64,000 bases of DNA, from positions 806,001 to 870,000 of the forward strand of contig NZ_CP089466.1 of NCBI RefSeq assembly GCF_021233415.1, in the 5' to 3' direction. The stretch comes from Halobacterium litoreum (GTDB lineage Archaea; Halobacteriota; Halobacteria; Halobacteriales; Halobacteriaceae). Below, piece after piece: positions 25,242 through 35,270 of this stretch (the stretch's first letter is position 1; each line of letters begins with the position of its first letter). The notes below the pieces were generated by a model, which was given only the letters and a program-made list of their open reading frames with translations, was not told the DNA's origin and did not search any database. The translations under genes were made by a program, and so were the position numbers.

Positions 25242-26288
25242 CTAGTACTCCCGTTCGACGAGGTAGTCGGCGACCTGTTCGAGGCGGGTGTGGGCTTCGT
25301 TCTCGGGGAGGACTTCGAGGTGGGCTTTGCCTTCGGCGACGAGGTCGTCGGCGAGGTCGCGGGCGTACTCGATGCTCCCGACGTCGCGGAGTTCCGCGAC
25401 GGCGGCCTCGATTTCCTCGTCCGTGACTTCCTCGGGGTCGTTCGTGTCGAGGAGGTCGCCGACGTCGACGCCGTGTTTGGCGGCGTGGAGGGTGACGACC
25501 GTCTTCTTGTTCTCGACGAGGTCCGACCCGCGTTGCTTGCCGAGTTTCTCGGATGGCACCGTCAGGTCGAGCACGTCGTCGTGAATCTGGAACGCCTGCC
25601 CGACGCGGAGGCCGTAGTTGTACAGCGCCTCGACGGTGTCGTCGTCGGCGCCGAGCAGGATGCCGGGGAGCGTCGACGCCGCCGCGAACAGCACGGCGGT
25701 CTTCAACTCCACCATCTCCATGTACTCGTCGGGGAGGACGTCGCTCCGGGTCTCGAAGTCGACGTCGAGAGCCTGCCCCTCGCAGATGTGGGTGCAGGTC
25801 TCCGCGAGCGTCCGCATCGCTTCGAGGCCGCGCTCGGCGGGCGCCTCCGTGCGGAGCATGATTTCGAACGCCTTCGAGTAGAGCGTGTCGCCCGCGAGAA
25901 TCGCGGTCTCCGTGTCGTACTCGCGGTGGACCGCCGGCACGCCGCGCCGGAGGTCGTCGTCGTCCATGATGTCGTCGTGAATCAGCGTGAACGACTGGAT
26001 GACCTCGATGGAGACGGCAGACGCCATCACGTCGATGACCTCGCCGTGCAGGTCGGGGAACTCCCGGTAGTCCGTGCTCCCCAGTTCCACGTCCGCGAGC
26101 GCCTCCGCCGTCAACAGCAGGACCGCGGGTCGAAGCCGCTTCCCGCCGGCCTTCAGGAGGTACCGGGACGCCTCGTAGAGGCGCTCCGGTCGCTTCGGCG
26201 GGAGGTCCTCGTCGATGGCGTCGTTCACGAGTTCGCGGCGCTCCCGGACCGCGGATAGCACCGCCTGCTCCCGAGCGTTCTGGGACAT
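25242..26288 (-). CDS. idsA: geranylgeranyl (or farnesyl) diphosphate synthase
   Basis: 348 residues of the trans-isoprenyl diphosphate synthase family. The first aspartate-rich motif is DDIMDDDDLRRG and the second is DDVLD near residue 240; GGKRLRP marks the substrate-binding start. The residue five before the first aspartate is Phe, as in archaeal type I GGPP synthases. It makes the C20 (possibly C15) chains for ether lipids. Its ATG overlaps the RNase J stop, and mevalonate-pathway kinases are close by. Confidence 0.9.
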   Translation of the reverse strand: MSQNAREQAVLSAVRERRELVNDAIDEDLPPKRPERLYEASRYLLKAGGKRLRPAVLLLTAEALADVELGSTDYREFPDLHGEVIDVMASAVSIEVIQSFTLIHDDIMDDDDLRRGVPAVHREYDTETAILAGDTLYSKAFEIMLRTEAPAERGLEAMRTLAETCTHICEGQALDVDFETRSDVLPDEYMEMVELKTAVLFAAASTLPGILLGADDDTVEALYNYGLRVGQAFQIHDDVLDLTVPSEKLGKQRGSDLVENKKTVVTLHAAKHGVDVGDLLDTNDPEEVTDEEIEAAVAELRDVGSIEYARDLADDLVAEGKAHLEVLPENEAHTRLEQVADYLVEREY

Positions 26289-27634
26289 TACTCGACGAGT
26301 TGGATGGTGTTGCCGTTCTCCGTGACGTGCAGGTCGCGGCCGAGTTTGTAGCCCTGGCTCTTACAGAGGTCGGCGTACGGCGCGAAGCCCTTCATGTCCT
26401 GGTGGGCGGGGATGACGTGCTGGGGCTGGAGCGCCTGCAGCATCTGGTAGTGGCCCTCCTCGCGCAGGTGGCCGGAGACGTGGATGTCGTCGTAGATGCG
26501 GGCGCCCTGCATCTGGAGCAGGCGCTCGCTCTGGTAGCGCTGGCCCTCGTTGGTCGGCTCCGGGATGACGCGCGCCGAGAAGATGACCTTGTCGCCGTCC
26601 TCGATGTCGTAGGGGGTCTCGCCGCGGCCCATCCGGGTGAGCATCGCGCGCGGTTCGCCCTGATGGCCGGTGACGATGGGGAGGAAGTTCTCCTTGCCCT
26701 CGTTCATGACGCGCTTGAACGCGCGGTCGACGGACTTCCGGTGGCCGAACATCCCGAGGTCGTCGGGGAAGTTCACGCGACCCATGCGCTCGGCGGTGCC
26801 GGAGTAGCGCTCCATCGAGCGCCCGAGCAGAATCGGTTCGCGGCCGATGTCCTTCGCGAACTCCACGAGCGAGGAGACGCGGGAGACGTGACTGGAGAAC
26901 GTCGTCGCGACGATGCCGCCGTCGTAGTCCTCGACGGACTGGAGCGTGTCCTTGAGTTCGCGGCGCGCGACGCTCTCGGACGCCGTCCGGCCCTTCCGGC
27001 CCGCGTTCGTACAGTCCTCGATGTAACAGAGGACGCCCTCGTCCTCACGCCCGATTTCGCGGAAGCGCTTCATGTCGATGGGGTCTTCGAGGACGGGGTC
27101 GTGGTCCATGCGCTTGTCGAGGCCGTAGACGACGGCGCCCTCGGGCGTGTGGAGGACGGGGTTGATGGCGTCGATGATGGAGTGCGTGACGTGGACGAAC
27201 TCCAGTTCGCAGCGCTCGCCGATGGGCATCGTGCCGCCGGCCTTCATCTTCACGAGTTCGTTGTCGACGCCGAACTTCTGCTCGCCCTCGATTTGGCCCT
27301 TCACCAGTTCGATGGTGAACGGGGACGCGACGATGGGCGCGTCGTACCGGTGGGCGAGCTTCGAGAGCGCGCCGATGTGGTCGAGGTGGCCGTGGGTCGG
27401 GACGATGGCCTGCACGTCGCCCTCGAGGTCGGACATGACGCGGTCGTCCGGGATGGCGCCCATGTCGATGAGGTCGAGGCTGTGCATCTTCTCGGTCTCG
27501 ACGTTGTCGTGGATGAGGACCTGCGAGAGGTTGAGGCCCATGTCGAAAATCACGATGTCGTCGCCTGCTCGGACGGCAGTCATCTGCCGACCGACTTCCT
27601 CGTAACCGCCGATGGTTGCAATCTCGATTTCCAT
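26288..27634 (-). CDS. rnj: ribonuclease J (archaeal 5'-3' exoribonuclease)
   Basis: 448 residues from the ATG at 27634. The metallo-beta-lactamase/beta-CASP layout is clear: the motif HGHLDH is near residue 82, followed by HVTHSI, then [10 protein letters not shown] in the beta-CASP domain, and the distal SGHLREEGH. It degrades or trims RNA from the 5' end. It lies in the conserved gene order with idsA and gltX. Confidence 0.93.
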   Translation of the reverse strand: MEIEIATIGGYEEVGRQMTAVRAGDDIVIFDMGLNLSQVLIHDNVETEKMHSLDLIDMGAIPDDRVMSDLEGDVQAIVPTHGHLDHIGALSKLAHRYDAPIVASPFTIELVKGQIEGEQKFGVDNELVKMKAGGTMPIGERCELEFVHVTHSIIDAINPVLHTPEGAVVYGLDKRMDHDPVLEDPIDMKRFREIGREDEGVLCYIEDCTNAGRKGRTASESVARRELKDTLQSVEDYDGGIVATTFSSHVSRVSSLVEFAKDIGREPILLGRSMERYSGTAERMGRVNFPDDLGMFGHRKSVDRAFKRVMNEGKENFLPIVTGHQGEPRAMLTRMGRGETPYDIEDGDKVIFSARVIPEPTNEGQRYQSERLLQMQGARIYDDIHVSGHLREEGHYQMLQALQPQHVIPAHQDMKGFAPYADLCKSQGYKLGRDLHVTENGNTIQLVE

Positions 27635-27858
27635 AGTTGGAATCACTGAAATCCGCGTTTTCGCGCGTATTGAAACAGCCGCGGGCTGGCGGCGACCGAC
27701 TCCGGCGTCTCGCAGCCGTCAGCCGTCGTCGCGTGAACGCCCGCGACGCTGCTCTTATCGACCGTACGCTCCGCGGTGTTAAAAACAACGGGGATTGGCC
27801 GGCTGCGCCTGTGAACCACCACAACACACAACACAGTTCGCTTCGTTGACTGGAGCGC

Positions 27859-28056
27859 ATGTCGAACGCGACGTTCCACGTCTACGAGGACTCGGCCGGA
27901 CAGTACCGCTGGCGACTCGTCCACCGCAACGGCAACATCATCGCGGACTCCGGCGAAGGGTACGCCTCCAAGCAGAAGGCCAAACAGGGCCTCCGGAGCG
28001 TGCAGGACAACGCCGCGGACGCCGACGTGGTAGAGGAGAAACCGCCCGAACAGTAG
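27859..28056 (+). CDS. DUF1508 (YegP-like) small protein, HVO_2922 type
   Basis: 65 residues of the single-repeat YegP fold. FHVYEDSAGQYRWRLVHRNG and the GEGYASKQKAKQGLRSV motif are family hallmarks. The function is unknown. It sits on the plus strand and interrupts the otherwise minus-strand mevalonate kinase-RNase J series seen in many archaea. Confidence 0.9.
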   Translation: MSNATFHVYEDSAGQYRWRLVHRNGNIIADSGEGYASKQKAKQGLRSVQDNAADADVVEEKPPEQ

Positions 28057-28071
28057 CCCGCGAAACCCGGT

Positions 28072-28809
28072 TCAGCCGTCGATGCGAGTGCCGGCGTCCC
28101 GCCCCGCGAGAAAGTCGTCGAGGTCGTCGGGGCCGAAGACGAACGCCGGCGACCCGAGGCCGAGCAGCGCCTCCACCTTCGCCGCCATCCCGCCGGTCAC
28201 GTCCGTCGCGTCGCTCTCGCCGAGCGCCGCCGCCGCGTCCTCGTAGGCGGTAATCTCGGGAATCACGTCGCCGTGCTGGTCGAGGACGCCGGGGACCGTC
28301 GAGCAGAGGCCGACGCGGTCCGCGACGAGTCGGTCCGCGAGGCGGACCACGAGTTCGTCGCCGCTCACGATGGTCGCGCCCTCGCCGGCGTGTGCGAGCA
28401 CGTCGCCGTGGAGCACCGGCACGAACCCCTCTTCGAGCATCGCGTCCAGTTGCCCGGTCGGCAGGAACAGGTGCCCGTCCTCGCCGCGGAACCCCGCGGA
28501 GAACGGGTGAACGGGAACCGCCGGCACGCCCGCGTCTGCGAGCGCGTCGACGACGGCCTCGTTCAGGTCCTCCATCGCGCCTGCGATGTCGCGGACGGCC
28601 GCGGCGTCCTTCGTCCCCTCCGTGCTCGACACGCCGTGCTCGGCGGCGTGCGGGTGGCCGAAACTCCCGCCGCCGTGGACGACCACGAGGTCCGAGACGC
28701 CCGAGTCGGCGACGGCGCCGGCGAGGTCGGCGAGGCGGTCGGTCGCCACCGTCTCAGGTTCGTCTTTCTCCGTGACGACGCTCCCGCCGAGTTTCAGGAC
28801 GACGGTCAC
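28072..28809 (-). CDS. ipk: isopentenyl phosphate kinase
   Basis: 245 residues from a GTG at 28809 that overlaps the mevalonate kinase stop (GTGA). The amino-acid-kinase start VVLKLGGSVVTEKD, the VVHGGGSFGH with its catalytic His, and the C-terminal DVTGGMAAKVEAL are all typical. It phosphorylates isopentenyl phosphate to isopentenyl diphosphate in the archaeal mevalonate pathway. No alternative in-frame ATG is needed. Confidence 0.92.
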   Translation of the reverse strand: MTVVLKLGGSVVTEKDEPETVATDRLADLAGAVADSGVSDLVVVHGGGSFGHPHAAEHGVSSTEGTKDAAAVRDIAGAMEDLNEAVVDALADAGVPAVPVHPFSAGFRGEDGHLFLPTGQLDAMLEEGFVPVLHGDVLAHAGEGATIVSGDELVVRLADRLVADRVGLCSTVPGVLDQHGDVIPEITAYEDAAAALGESDATDVTGGMAAKVEALLGLGSPAFVFGPDDLDDFLAGRDAGTRIDG

Positions 28810-29792
28810 TCGACGCGCACCCCCTCGGTCGCGAGTTCGGCGCGGAACGCCTCCTCGCAGTCCGGCGTCAGCGACAGCGCCGTCACTGACCCGCCGTCGT
28901 CGTCCAGCGCGACGATGGAGCCGCCGCCGCCCGCGCCCGTGAGCTTCGCACCGACGGCGCCGCCGTCGCGGGCCGCCCACACCATGTTGTCCAGTGTCCG
29001 CGCGGACACGCCGAGCGCCGACAGCAGGCCGTGGTTGAAGTTCATCAGGCGCCCGAGCGTCTCCACGTCGCCGTCGGCGAGCGCTCGCTCGCCCTCCCGG
29101 ACGAGGTCGCCGACCGTCTCGACGGTGTCCGCCGCGAACTCGAACTCGTCGCGGAGCGCGCGAACCCCGGACACCAGTTCGCCGGTGTCGTGGCTCGTGC
29201 CGTCGTAGCCGACGACGAACGGGAGGTCCGGTGCTTCCAGCGTCGTGCAGTCGTCGCCCTCGACGCGCACCGCGCCGCCCATCGCCGAGCAGAACGTGTC
29301 TGCGCGGGACGCCTGCCCGTCCTGTACCTCGTGTTCCACGCGGTACGCGCGGTCGGCGACCTCCCGGGTGTCGAGTTTCACGCCGAGTTCGCGGGTCGCC
29401 GCGTCGATGCCCGCCACCGCGACGGCGGCGCTCGACCCGAGCCCCGCGCCGAGGGGAATCTCGCTCTCTATCTCCACGTCGAAGCCGGCGTCCGGCCGCC
29501 CGGCGGCGTCCCGTGCCTGCGCGACCGCCTCGTCGACGTACCCGGTCGCCGCCTCGACGAGCGGCGTCGGCACGTCCACGTCCGGCCCGTCGTCGCTCGC
29601 GTTGCCGTACTCCACGGTGAAGCCGTCGATGGACAGCGCGTCCGCCGACACCCGGAGGCGGTCGTCGTCGCGCTCCGAGACGGTTACCCGCGCCCGGCGC
29701 TCGATGGCACACGGCACCGCCGGCTCCCCGTAGACGACGGCGTGCTCGCCGAAGAGGTACACCTTCCCCGGCGCACTCGAAGTCGTAGTCAT
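28806..29792 (-). CDS. mvk: mevalonate kinase
   Basis: 328 residues from the ATG at 29792, which has a GGGAGGT ribosome-binding sequence just before it and a CTGTAACGG box at about -27. GHMP-kinase motifs are SAPGKVYLFGEHAVVYG, PLGAGLGSSAAVAVAG (phosphate-binding loop) and KLTGAGGGGSIVA. It makes mevalonate-5-phosphate. It is operonic with ipk through the GTGA overlap. Confidence 0.93.
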   Translation of the reverse strand: MTTTSSAPGKVYLFGEHAVVYGEPAVPCAIERRARVTVSERDDDRLRVSADALSIDGFTVEYGNASDDGPDVDVPTPLVEAATGYVDEAVAQARDAAGRPDAGFDVEIESEIPLGAGLGSSAAVAVAGIDAATRELGVKLDTREVADRAYRVEHEVQDGQASRADTFCSAMGGAVRVEGDDCTTLEAPDLPFVVGYDGTSHDTGELVSGVRALRDEFEFAADTVETVGDLVREGERALADGDVETLGRLMNFNHGLLSALGVSARTLDNMVWAARDGGAVGAKLTGAGGGGSIVALDDDGGSVTALSLTPDCEEAFRAELATEGVRVE

Positions 29793-29879
29793 ACCTCCCG
29801 GTGTGACCCGTGCCGTTACAGAAGTTCCGGAACGCGACGCCCGCCCCGCGCTTATTGCCCTCGGACGCGAGGACAGGGT

Positions 29880-30698
29880 ATGCGTCCAGTCATCGACCAC
29901 GTCCCGTTCGCCGGCGCCAGTCACGACGCGCTCGTCGAACGCTTCGAGACAGCGGGGTTCTCCCCCGACTACGGCGGCGAACACCCCGACGCAGGCACCG
30001 AGATGTCTGCGCTCGTCTTCCCCGACGGCTCCTACCTCGAACTCGTCGCACCGACCCGCGACGACCCCGCGTGGTGGGGCGACTTCTTCGAATACGGCGA
30101 CCCCGTCGCCGGGCCGAGCGACTGGTGTATCGAGTCGGGGAGCGTCCACGCCGAGTGCCAGCGCGTCATCGACCACGACGTGGAAGTCCACGGCCCCAGC
30201 CACGGGAGCCGCGAGCGCCCCGACGGCACGGTCGTCGAGTGGGACAACGCCTTCCTCGGGCCGCCCGACGAACACCTCCTGCCGTTCGTCGTCACCGACC
30301 GCACGCCCCGCGAGTACCGCGTCCCCGACGCCGACAACTACGGCGCCCCCGTCTCCGGAATCGACTGCGTCGTGCTCGCGACCGAGGACTTAGAGAGCGC
30401 GGTCGACCGATTCCGACGACTCTACCGCTTCCCGAACCCCGAGTACGACTACGACGACGCGTTCGGCGACCTCGCGTCGTTCCCGGGACAGGACGTGGTG
30501 CTCTGCGAACCGACCGACGGCGAACTCCGCGAGCGCGTCGACCGATTCGGGCCGTGTCCCGCGACCGTGCTCCTCACCGCAGACGTAGACGACGCCGTCC
30601 ACCAGCACCCGCTCGACGGCGGACGCGAGTGGTTCGAGCGGCGCGTTCGAATGGTCGAAGGGCTCGCTCCGCACCTCGGCGTCGTCTCGCGGAACTGA
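29880..30698 (+). CDS. VOC (glyoxalase-like) family protein
   Basis: 272 residues from the ATG at 29880, whose TTATTGCC box lies 27 bases before it. Two vicinal-oxygen-chelate modules are visible: IDHVPFAGASHDAL with EMSALVFPDGSYLELVAP, and GIDCVVLATEDLESAVDRF with VVLCEP. It resembles the Glyoxalase_3-like group. The substrate is unknown. It lies on the plus strand between two minus-strand housekeeping units (mvk and S2), so it looks like an insertion in an old gene block. Confidence 0.72.
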   Translation: MRPVIDHVPFAGASHDALVERFETAGFSPDYGGEHPDAGTEMSALVFPDGSYLELVAPTRDDPAWWGDFFEYGDPVAGPSDWCIESGSVHAECQRVIDHDVEVHGPSHGSRERPDGTVVEWDNAFLGPPDEHLLPFVVTDRTPREYRVPDADNYGAPVSGIDCVVLATEDLESAVDRFRRLYRFPNPEYDYDDAFGDLASFPGQDVVLCEPTDGELRERVDRFGPCPATVLLTADVDDAVHQHPLDGGREWFERRVRMVEGLAPHLGVVSRN

Positions 30699-30715
30699 AC
30701 GGCTGCGCCGCTGCG

Positions 30716-30745
30716 CGGACGGAGAAACGAAAAGTACGAACGTCG
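30716..30745 (-). terminator. T-rich terminator after rps2
   Basis: Just beyond the S2 stop the minus strand reads CTTTTCGTTTC (about 30727-30737), two T-runs typical of haloarchaeal 3' ends, at the end of the long ribosomal-protein/polymerase series. Confidence 0.4.
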
Positions 30746-30755
30746 AAATACGGGC

Positions 30756-31508
30756 TTAGAGGCCGTCCTCGAAGTCCTCGAGGGCGTACGTCGGCTCCGC
30801 GCCGCGGCGGTCCAGCGTCTCGTTGGCGAGCAGCCAGTAGACGACGGACAGCGCGCGTCGGCCCTTGTTGTTCGTCGGGACGACGAGGTCGACGTTGCTC
30901 GTCTGGTTGTTCGAGTCGCACATCGCAATCACGGGGATGCCGACCGTGATGGCCTCCTTGACGGCCTGGGAGTCACCGATGGGGTCGGTGACCACGAGGA
31001 CGTCCGGCTCGATGTAGCCGTCGTACTGCGGGTTCGTCAGCGTCCCCGGGATGAAACGGCCGGTCCGGGCGCGCGCGCCGACCGCTTCCGCGAACTTCTC
31101 CGCGGGGAAGCGACCGTACTGGCGGCTGGACGTGACCAGAATCTGCTCGGGGTCGTAGTTCGCGAGGAAGTCCGCGGCCGTGCGGATACGGTCGTCCGTC
31201 TTCGACACGTCCAGCACGTACAGACCGTCGGTACGGACGCGGTGGATGAACCGCTCCATGTCGTTGGTCTTCTGCTGGGTGCCGATGTGGACGCCGGCGC
31301 CGAGGTAGTCCTCGACGGGGATGAGGAGGTCGGCCTCCTCGTCGCTCATGACGTCCTCCGTGGCCGTCGACTCCGGCTCGGGTTCTTCGCTCGTCTGTTC
31401 GTCTGTCTGGGCCTCGCTCTCGGTCGCTTCCTCGGCGGCAGGCGCGTCCTGCTCGTCCTCGGGCGCGTCCTCGAGTTCGGCCTCTGTGTCGGATTCGTTC
31501 TCGCTCAT
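30756..31508 (-). CDS. rps2: 30S ribosomal protein S2
   Basis: 250 residues. A haloarchaeal acidic N-terminal extension of about 60 residues (Glu/Asp/Thr/Ala) precedes the core, which begins [20 protein letters not shown] and contains [20 protein letters not shown]. The protein belongs to the small-subunit body. Its ATG overlaps the enolase stop by 4 bases. The extension has no counterpart in bacteria and fits halophilic surface chemistry. Confidence 0.94.
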   Translation of the reverse strand: MSENESDTEAELEDAPEDEQDAPAAEEATESEAQTDEQTSEEPEPESTATEDVMSDEEADLLIPVEDYLGAGVHIGTQQKTNDMERFIHRVRTDGLYVLDVSKTDDRIRTAADFLANYDPEQILVTSSRQYGRFPAEKFAEAVGARARTGRFIPGTLTNPQYDGYIEPDVLVVTDPIGDSQAVKEAITVGIPVIAMCDSNNQTSNVDLVVPTNNKGRRALSVVYWLLANETLDRRGAEPTYALEDFEDGL

Positions 31509-32701
31509 GCTTCGTCCGCGATGCGGATGAGTTCGTTTAGCTTGGCGGTTCGCTCGCCGCCGACCGCGCCCGTCTTGATGAACGGCGCGTCGGTCGCGAC
31601 GGCGAGGTGTGCGATGGTCGCGTCCTCGGTCTCGCCGCTCCGGTGGGAGACGACCGCGTCGTACCCGTTCCGGGAAGCGAGTTCGATGGCGTCGAACGCC
31701 TCGGAGAGCGTGCCGATCTGGTTCGGCTTCACGAGGATGCTGTTGGCAGCGCCCTCGTCGATGCCGCGCTGGAGACGCTCCGTGTTCGTTACGAACAGGT
31801 CGTCCCCGCAGACGAGCGTGCGGTCGCCCACGCGCTCGGTCAACTCGGCGAACGCCTCGAAGTCGTCCTCGTCGAGCGGGTCCTCGACGTACGCGAGGTC
31901 GTACTCGTCGACGAGGTCGGCGACGTAGTCGACCTGCTCGGCGGTCGAGCGGTGCTCGTCGCCGAACACGTACTCGTCACCGTCGTAGCGCTCGGCGGCC
32001 GCGAGGTCGAGGCCGATGCGAATCTCGAAGCCGAACTCCTCGGCCACGTCGCTCGTCGCCTCGTCCACGATTTCGAACGCGGTGGCGTCGTCGATGGACG
32101 GCGCCCACGCGCCCTCGTCGCCTTTCGCGGCGGCCTCGCCGCGCTCCTCTAAGAGGTCGCCGACGCGCTCGTGCACGGCGGCGTTCGCGAACACGGCCTG
32201 CCGGACGCTCGGTGCGCCGACGGGCGCCGCGAGGAACTCCTGAATCGCGGTCGCGTCGGCGGCGTGCTCGCCGCCCCCGACCACGTTCCCGAGCGGCACG
32301 GGGAAGTTCCGACCGCGGAACGCGCCCCCGAGGTGCTGGTACAGCGGCGCACCGAGGACGTCCGCGGCGGCCTTCGCGACGGCCATGCTGACGGCGACGG
32401 CGCTGTTCGCGCCGACCTCGGAGAAGTCCTCCGTGCCGTCGGCCGCGCGAAGCGCCGAATCGACGCTGCGCTGGTCGCCCGCGAACTCGCGTCCCTCCAA
32501 TCGGGGCGCGATTCGCTCGCGGGCTGCCGCAATCGCCTCGTCGACGGGGAGTTCGATGGCCTCGTACTCGCCCGTGCTCGCGCCCGACGGCGCGGCGGCA
32601 CGACCGAACCCACCGCTCTCCGTCGACACCTCGGCCTCCACGGTCTTGTTGCCGCGGGAGTCGAGTATCGGGCGGAACCGGACGGCCTCGATGCGCGTCA
32701 T
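31505..32701 (-). CDS. eno: enolase
   Basis: 398 residues. N-terminal [20 protein letters not shown] and [10 protein letters not shown], the central metal-binding glutamates in [17 protein letters not shown], and the signature [15 protein letters not shown] with later SHRSGETED are all intact. It interconverts 2-phosphoglycerate and phosphoenolpyruvate. In archaea it lies with the RpoK and S2 genes; here it is one base from rpoK and overlaps rps2. Confidence 0.95.
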   Translation of the reverse strand: MTRIEAVRFRPILDSRGNKTVEAEVSTESGGFGRAAAPSGASTGEYEAIELPVDEAIAAARERIAPRLEGREFAGDQRSVDSALRAADGTEDFSEVGANSAVAVSMAVAKAAADVLGAPLYQHLGGAFRGRNFPVPLGNVVGGGEHAADATAIQEFLAAPVGAPSVRQAVFANAAVHERVGDLLEERGEAAAKGDEGAWAPSIDDATAFEIVDEATSDVAEEFGFEIRIGLDLAAAERYDGDEYVFGDEHRSTAEQVDYVADLVDEYDLAYVEDPLDEDDFEAFAELTERVGDRTLVCGDDLFVTNTERLQRGIDEGAANSILVKPNQIGTLSEAFDAIELASRNGYDAVVSHRSGETEDATIAHLAVATDAPFIKTGAVGGERTAKLNELIRIADEA

Positions 32702-32702
32702 C

Positions 32703-32882
32703 TCAGTTCTCCCTCCGGACCGTGAACGGGAGCGCGTCCGCGTCGTACTCCTCGGCCGCGATGAGGATGGGCTCGGTCTGGTCGGTGTCGACCAGCACCG
32801 GCGCCCCGTACGACACCTGCAGCGCTCGCGCGCCGATGATGCGCGCCTTCTCGTACCGGCTGAATTGCTGTGACTCGGTCAT
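32703..32882 (-). CDS. rpoK: RNA polymerase subunit K (Rpb6/omega)
   Basis: 59 residues. [20 protein letters not shown] is the conserved polymerase-assembly helix, and [20 protein letters not shown] the C-terminus. Its start overlaps the end of rpoN by 4 bases. It is short and easily missed, but its sequence and operon position leave no doubt. Confidence 0.95.
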   Translation of the reverse strand: MTESQQFSRYEKARIIGARALQVSYGAPVLVDTDQTEPILIAAEEYDADALPFTVRREN

Positions 32883-33079
32883 TGGTAGGGGGAAACCACG
32901 TCCACGAGGTCCTGGTGGGAGACCAGCATGCGTCGACAGCAGTGCCGGTCCACGCCGAGGTCGTCCAGCACGTCCGCTGGGTCCTCGTCGCCGTCGTGCG
33001 ACTCGGCGCGTGCCTTGAACTCCTCCCAGTACTCGCCGACGACGTTACCGCACGTGAAACACCGGACTGGTACCATCAT
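32879..33079 (-). CDS. rpoN: RNA polymerase subunit N (Rpb10)
   Basis: 66 residues. [19 protein letters not shown] at the N-terminus and [15 protein letters not shown] at the C-terminus supply the four zinc cysteines of the Rpb10 fold. An adjacent second Met gives a choice of two starts one codon apart (33079 or 33076). Confidence 0.95.
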   Translation of the reverse strand: MMVPVRCFTCGNVVGEYWEEFKARAESHDGDEDPADVLDDLGVDRHCCRRMLVSHQDLVDVVSPYQ

Positions 33080-33091
33080 GGCTTGGTCACC

Positions 33092-33490
33092 TCAGCGGTA
33101 GGACTTCTGGTAGCGGGCGCGAGCACCGGGGCCGCCCCACTTCTTGGACTCGGACTGCCGGACGTCGTTGACCAGCAGACTCCGGTCGAACTCCCGGTAG
33201 GCGTCGCGGAGCTCCGCGTCGCCGAGGTGCTCGACCAGACCGCGCGCGATGGCGGTGCGGACGGCGTCAGCCTGCCCCGCGAAACCGCCACCGGACACGT
33301 CGATGTCCACGTCGACGTCGTCGCGGAGGTCCTCGCCGGCGATGCGGAACGGCTCCAGCATCTTCAGGCGGGACATCTCCGGCTCGACGAGTTCGACGGG
33401 CTGGGAGTTGATTCGCACGCGACCCTTCCCGTCGCTCACGGTGGCGCGAGCGACAGCCGTCTTCTTCTTACCGGACGTGTTGGTTACCAT
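33092..33490 (-). CDS. rps9: 30S ribosomal protein S9
   Basis: 132 residues. [20 protein letters not shown] opens the family fold, [20 protein letters not shown] is the core helix, and the C-terminus [13 protein letters not shown] is the invariant tail that reaches the P-site tRNA. It overlaps the L13 stop by 7 bases. Confidence 0.95.
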   Translation of the reverse strand: MVTNTSGKKKTAVARATVSDGKGRVRINSQPVELVEPEMSRLKMLEPFRIAGEDLRDDVDVDIDVSGGGFAGQADAVRTAIARGLVEHLGDAELRDAYREFDRSLLVNDVRQSESKKWGGPGARARYQKSYR

Positions 33491-33921
33491 GTGACGTTAG
33501 CCCCCAGTTCTTCGGAGACTTCGCCGAGGGTGACGAAGCGAATGTTCGAGAGTCGGTCCAGCGACGTTCCCTCGAGGATTTCGCCGTCCTCGTCAGTCGG
33601 GTTGCCGACGTAGACGCGGACGTTCTCGAGTGCCTCGCGACCGCGGTCCTTCTTGTACGGAAGCATCCCGCGAATCGCGCGCTTGAAGATTCCGTCGGGG
33701 CGCTTCGGGTAGTACGGACCGCTGTCGGAGCCGAGCTCCGCGCGCTTGTTGTACGTCCCGAAGACGTCGTCTTTGGTGCCGGTGATGATGGTCTGCTCGG
33801 CGTTGACGACGGCGACCGTCTCGCCGTCGAGGGCGCGTTCGGCGACGTTCGTCGCGACGCGACCCATGATGCAGTCCCGAGCGTCGACGACCACGTCGGC
33901 GTCGAACTCTGCGAGACTCAT
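33484..33921 (-). CDS. rpl13: 50S ribosomal protein L13
   Basis: 145 residues. [20 protein letters not shown] and [20 protein letters not shown] are typical archaeal L13. Its ATG overlaps the L18e stop by 4 bases. Confidence 0.95.
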   Translation of the reverse strand: MSLAEFDADVVVDARDCIMGRVATNVAERALDGETVAVVNAEQTIITGTKDDVFGTYNKRAELGSDSGPYYPKRPDGIFKRAIRGMLPYKKDRGREALENVRVYVGNPTDEDGEILEGTSLDRLSNIRFVTLGEVSEELGANVTW

Positions 33922-34271
33922 CGAATCACCCGCACGTCGTTCCCGTCGGGGTTCTGTTCGACTGCCTGTTCCAGATGGACGGCCTCGCCGTCGGCGTGCT
34001 CGATTTTCGTCTCCGCGCTGCCGGAGAAGTCCACGGCAGCGATGGTGACTGACTTTCGAAGCGCGCCGGACCCCAGCACCTTGCCGGGGACGACGACGGT
34101 CTCGTCCTCGTTCGCGTATCGTTCGATGCGACTCAGGTTCACCTCGGCGTGCGTGCTCCGGGGCTTCTCCAGCCGGCCGGCCACGTCCTGCCAGACGTCC
34201 GCACCCGAATCTCGGGAGACGGATTTCAGTTCGGCGATGAGACTGCTGAGTCTCGGACTTGTCTTGCTCAT
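33918..34271 (-). CDS. rpl18e: 50S ribosomal protein L18e
   Basis: 117 residues. [40 protein letters not shown] and [18 protein letters not shown] define the L18e/L15P fold. It is the first protein gene after tRNA-Leu(CAG), with which it probably shares a precursor transcript. Confidence 0.95.
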   Translation of the reverse strand: MSKTSPRLSSLIAELKSVSRDSGADVWQDVAGRLEKPRSTHAEVNLSRIERYANEDETVVVPGKVLGSGALRKSVTIAAVDFSGSAETKIEHADGEAVHLEQAVEQNPDGNDVRVIR

Positions 34272-34304
34272 GCTCCTAACTCTCGGAAATTGTGAGAAGT
34301 GGAG

Positions 34305-34389
34305 TGCAGGGAGCAGGATTTGAACCTGCGAACCCCTACGGGACAGCGCCCTGAACGCTGCGCCTTTGGCCTAACTTGGCTATCCCTGC
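34305..34389 (-). tRNA. tRNA-Leu (anticodon CAG)
   Basis: The 85-base class II tRNA has acceptor strands GCAGGGA and TCCCTGC with discriminator A. The anticodon stem CAGCG/CGCTG carries the loop TTCAGGG (anticodon CAG). A long variable arm and the T-arm GCAGGTTCAAATCCTGC follow. No intron. It lies between rpoD and rpl18e inside the ribosomal-protein block, a placement conserved among haloarchaea. Confidence 0.95.
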
Positions 34390-34523
34390 ACGGCCGCGGT
34401 GGCGCTTCACTTCTCAGTTGCCCCCGACCCTTCTTACCGATTTCGATTGCCGGACCCGAGGCTCCCGGGGCAGGAGCGGTCGCCGGCGCGGTAGTGTGGG
34501 TCGGATTGGGCATCGTGTTTAGT

Positions 34524-35267
34524 TTACAGTTGGACTGCCTGTTCGAGTTCGTCCGCTCGGTCGACCAGGGTGTCGACCGCTCGGAGAACCAGTTCGGTGA
34601 CGGGCATCGAGCCGTCGGACTCCACGTGGAAGACGAACGCGCCCGAGACGTCCTCGACCTCGACCTCCTTGCCGGGGTACCGGTTCGTGAGGTCGTTGTC
34701 GAACTCGTCGGTCTGGACGTACTCGCCGTCCTCCTCGATGACGCCGCGGAGAATCTCCGGCTCCTCGTCCTCGTACTCCGCGCGGTCGCCGACCACGTTC
34801 ACCGTCTGCAGGTGGCGGTAGCCGACCGCGACGCCGCCCTGGTGTTTGGCGTGGTCGCGACCGTGCGCGAGCACGGCGTCCGCTTCGAGTTCGAGGCGCT
34901 GGTCGTCTTTCAACTCGATGATGGGCACGTTCTTGTCCGCGGGTTCGACGTCCGGGTCGGAACTCACGAGGTCACCGGAGTACGCGGTACCCGGGCCCTC
35001 GACGTCGAGCGCGAGCGTCACCGAGTCGCCCACCTCGAAGTCGTCGGGCGTGGTGAGCGGCACCAGCCCGAGCCGAAGCGCGAGCTGTTCGTCGAACATC
35101 ACGCTCGAGTTCTCCACGAACCGCACGTCGTCGATGGAGAGCGTCGGCACGTCGGCGAGAATCGCTCGCCGGATGCCGTTCGCGAACGCGGGCGTGATGT
35201 TGTGGACGACGAACAGGGCTTCCCGGTCGCCTTTGTCGACGAATTCGACGTCGAAGTCCGTGCTCAT
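34524..35267 (-). CDS. rpoD: RNA polymerase subunit D (Rpb3/alpha-like)
   Basis: 247 residues of the archaeal RpoD family. [39 protein letters not shown] and the dimerisation segments are evident. Some archaea carry an iron-sulfur ferredoxin-like insertion here; this copy shows no cluster cysteines, so that domain is cluster-free. It follows rps11 by 3 bases. It is the polymerase subunit, not the bacterial sigma factor of the same symbol. Confidence 0.94.
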   Translation of the reverse strand: MSTDFDVEFVDKGDREALFVVHNITPAFANGIRRAILADVPTLSIDDVRFVENSSVMFDEQLALRLGLVPLTTPDDFEVGDSVTLALDVEGPGTAYSGDLVSSDPDVEPADKNVPIIELKDDQRLELEADAVLAHGRDHAKHQGGVAVGYRHLQTVNVVGDRAEYEDEEPEILRGVIEEDGEYVQTDEFDNDLTNRYPGKEVEVEDVSGAFVFHVESDGSMPVTELVLRAVDTLVDRADELEQAVQL

Positions 35268-35270
35268 GGC

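Noticed and set aside
26300-27649. Plus-strand frame of 449 codons over the RNase J gene
   Set aside because: It is the antisense of a complete RNase J gene with intact motifs. Long antisense frames are normal at this GC.
28806-30275. A 489-codon start for mevalonate kinase
   Set aside because: The extra 161 residues are unlike the family and overlap the VOC gene in antisense. The ATG at 29792 has a ribosome-binding sequence and a TATA box.
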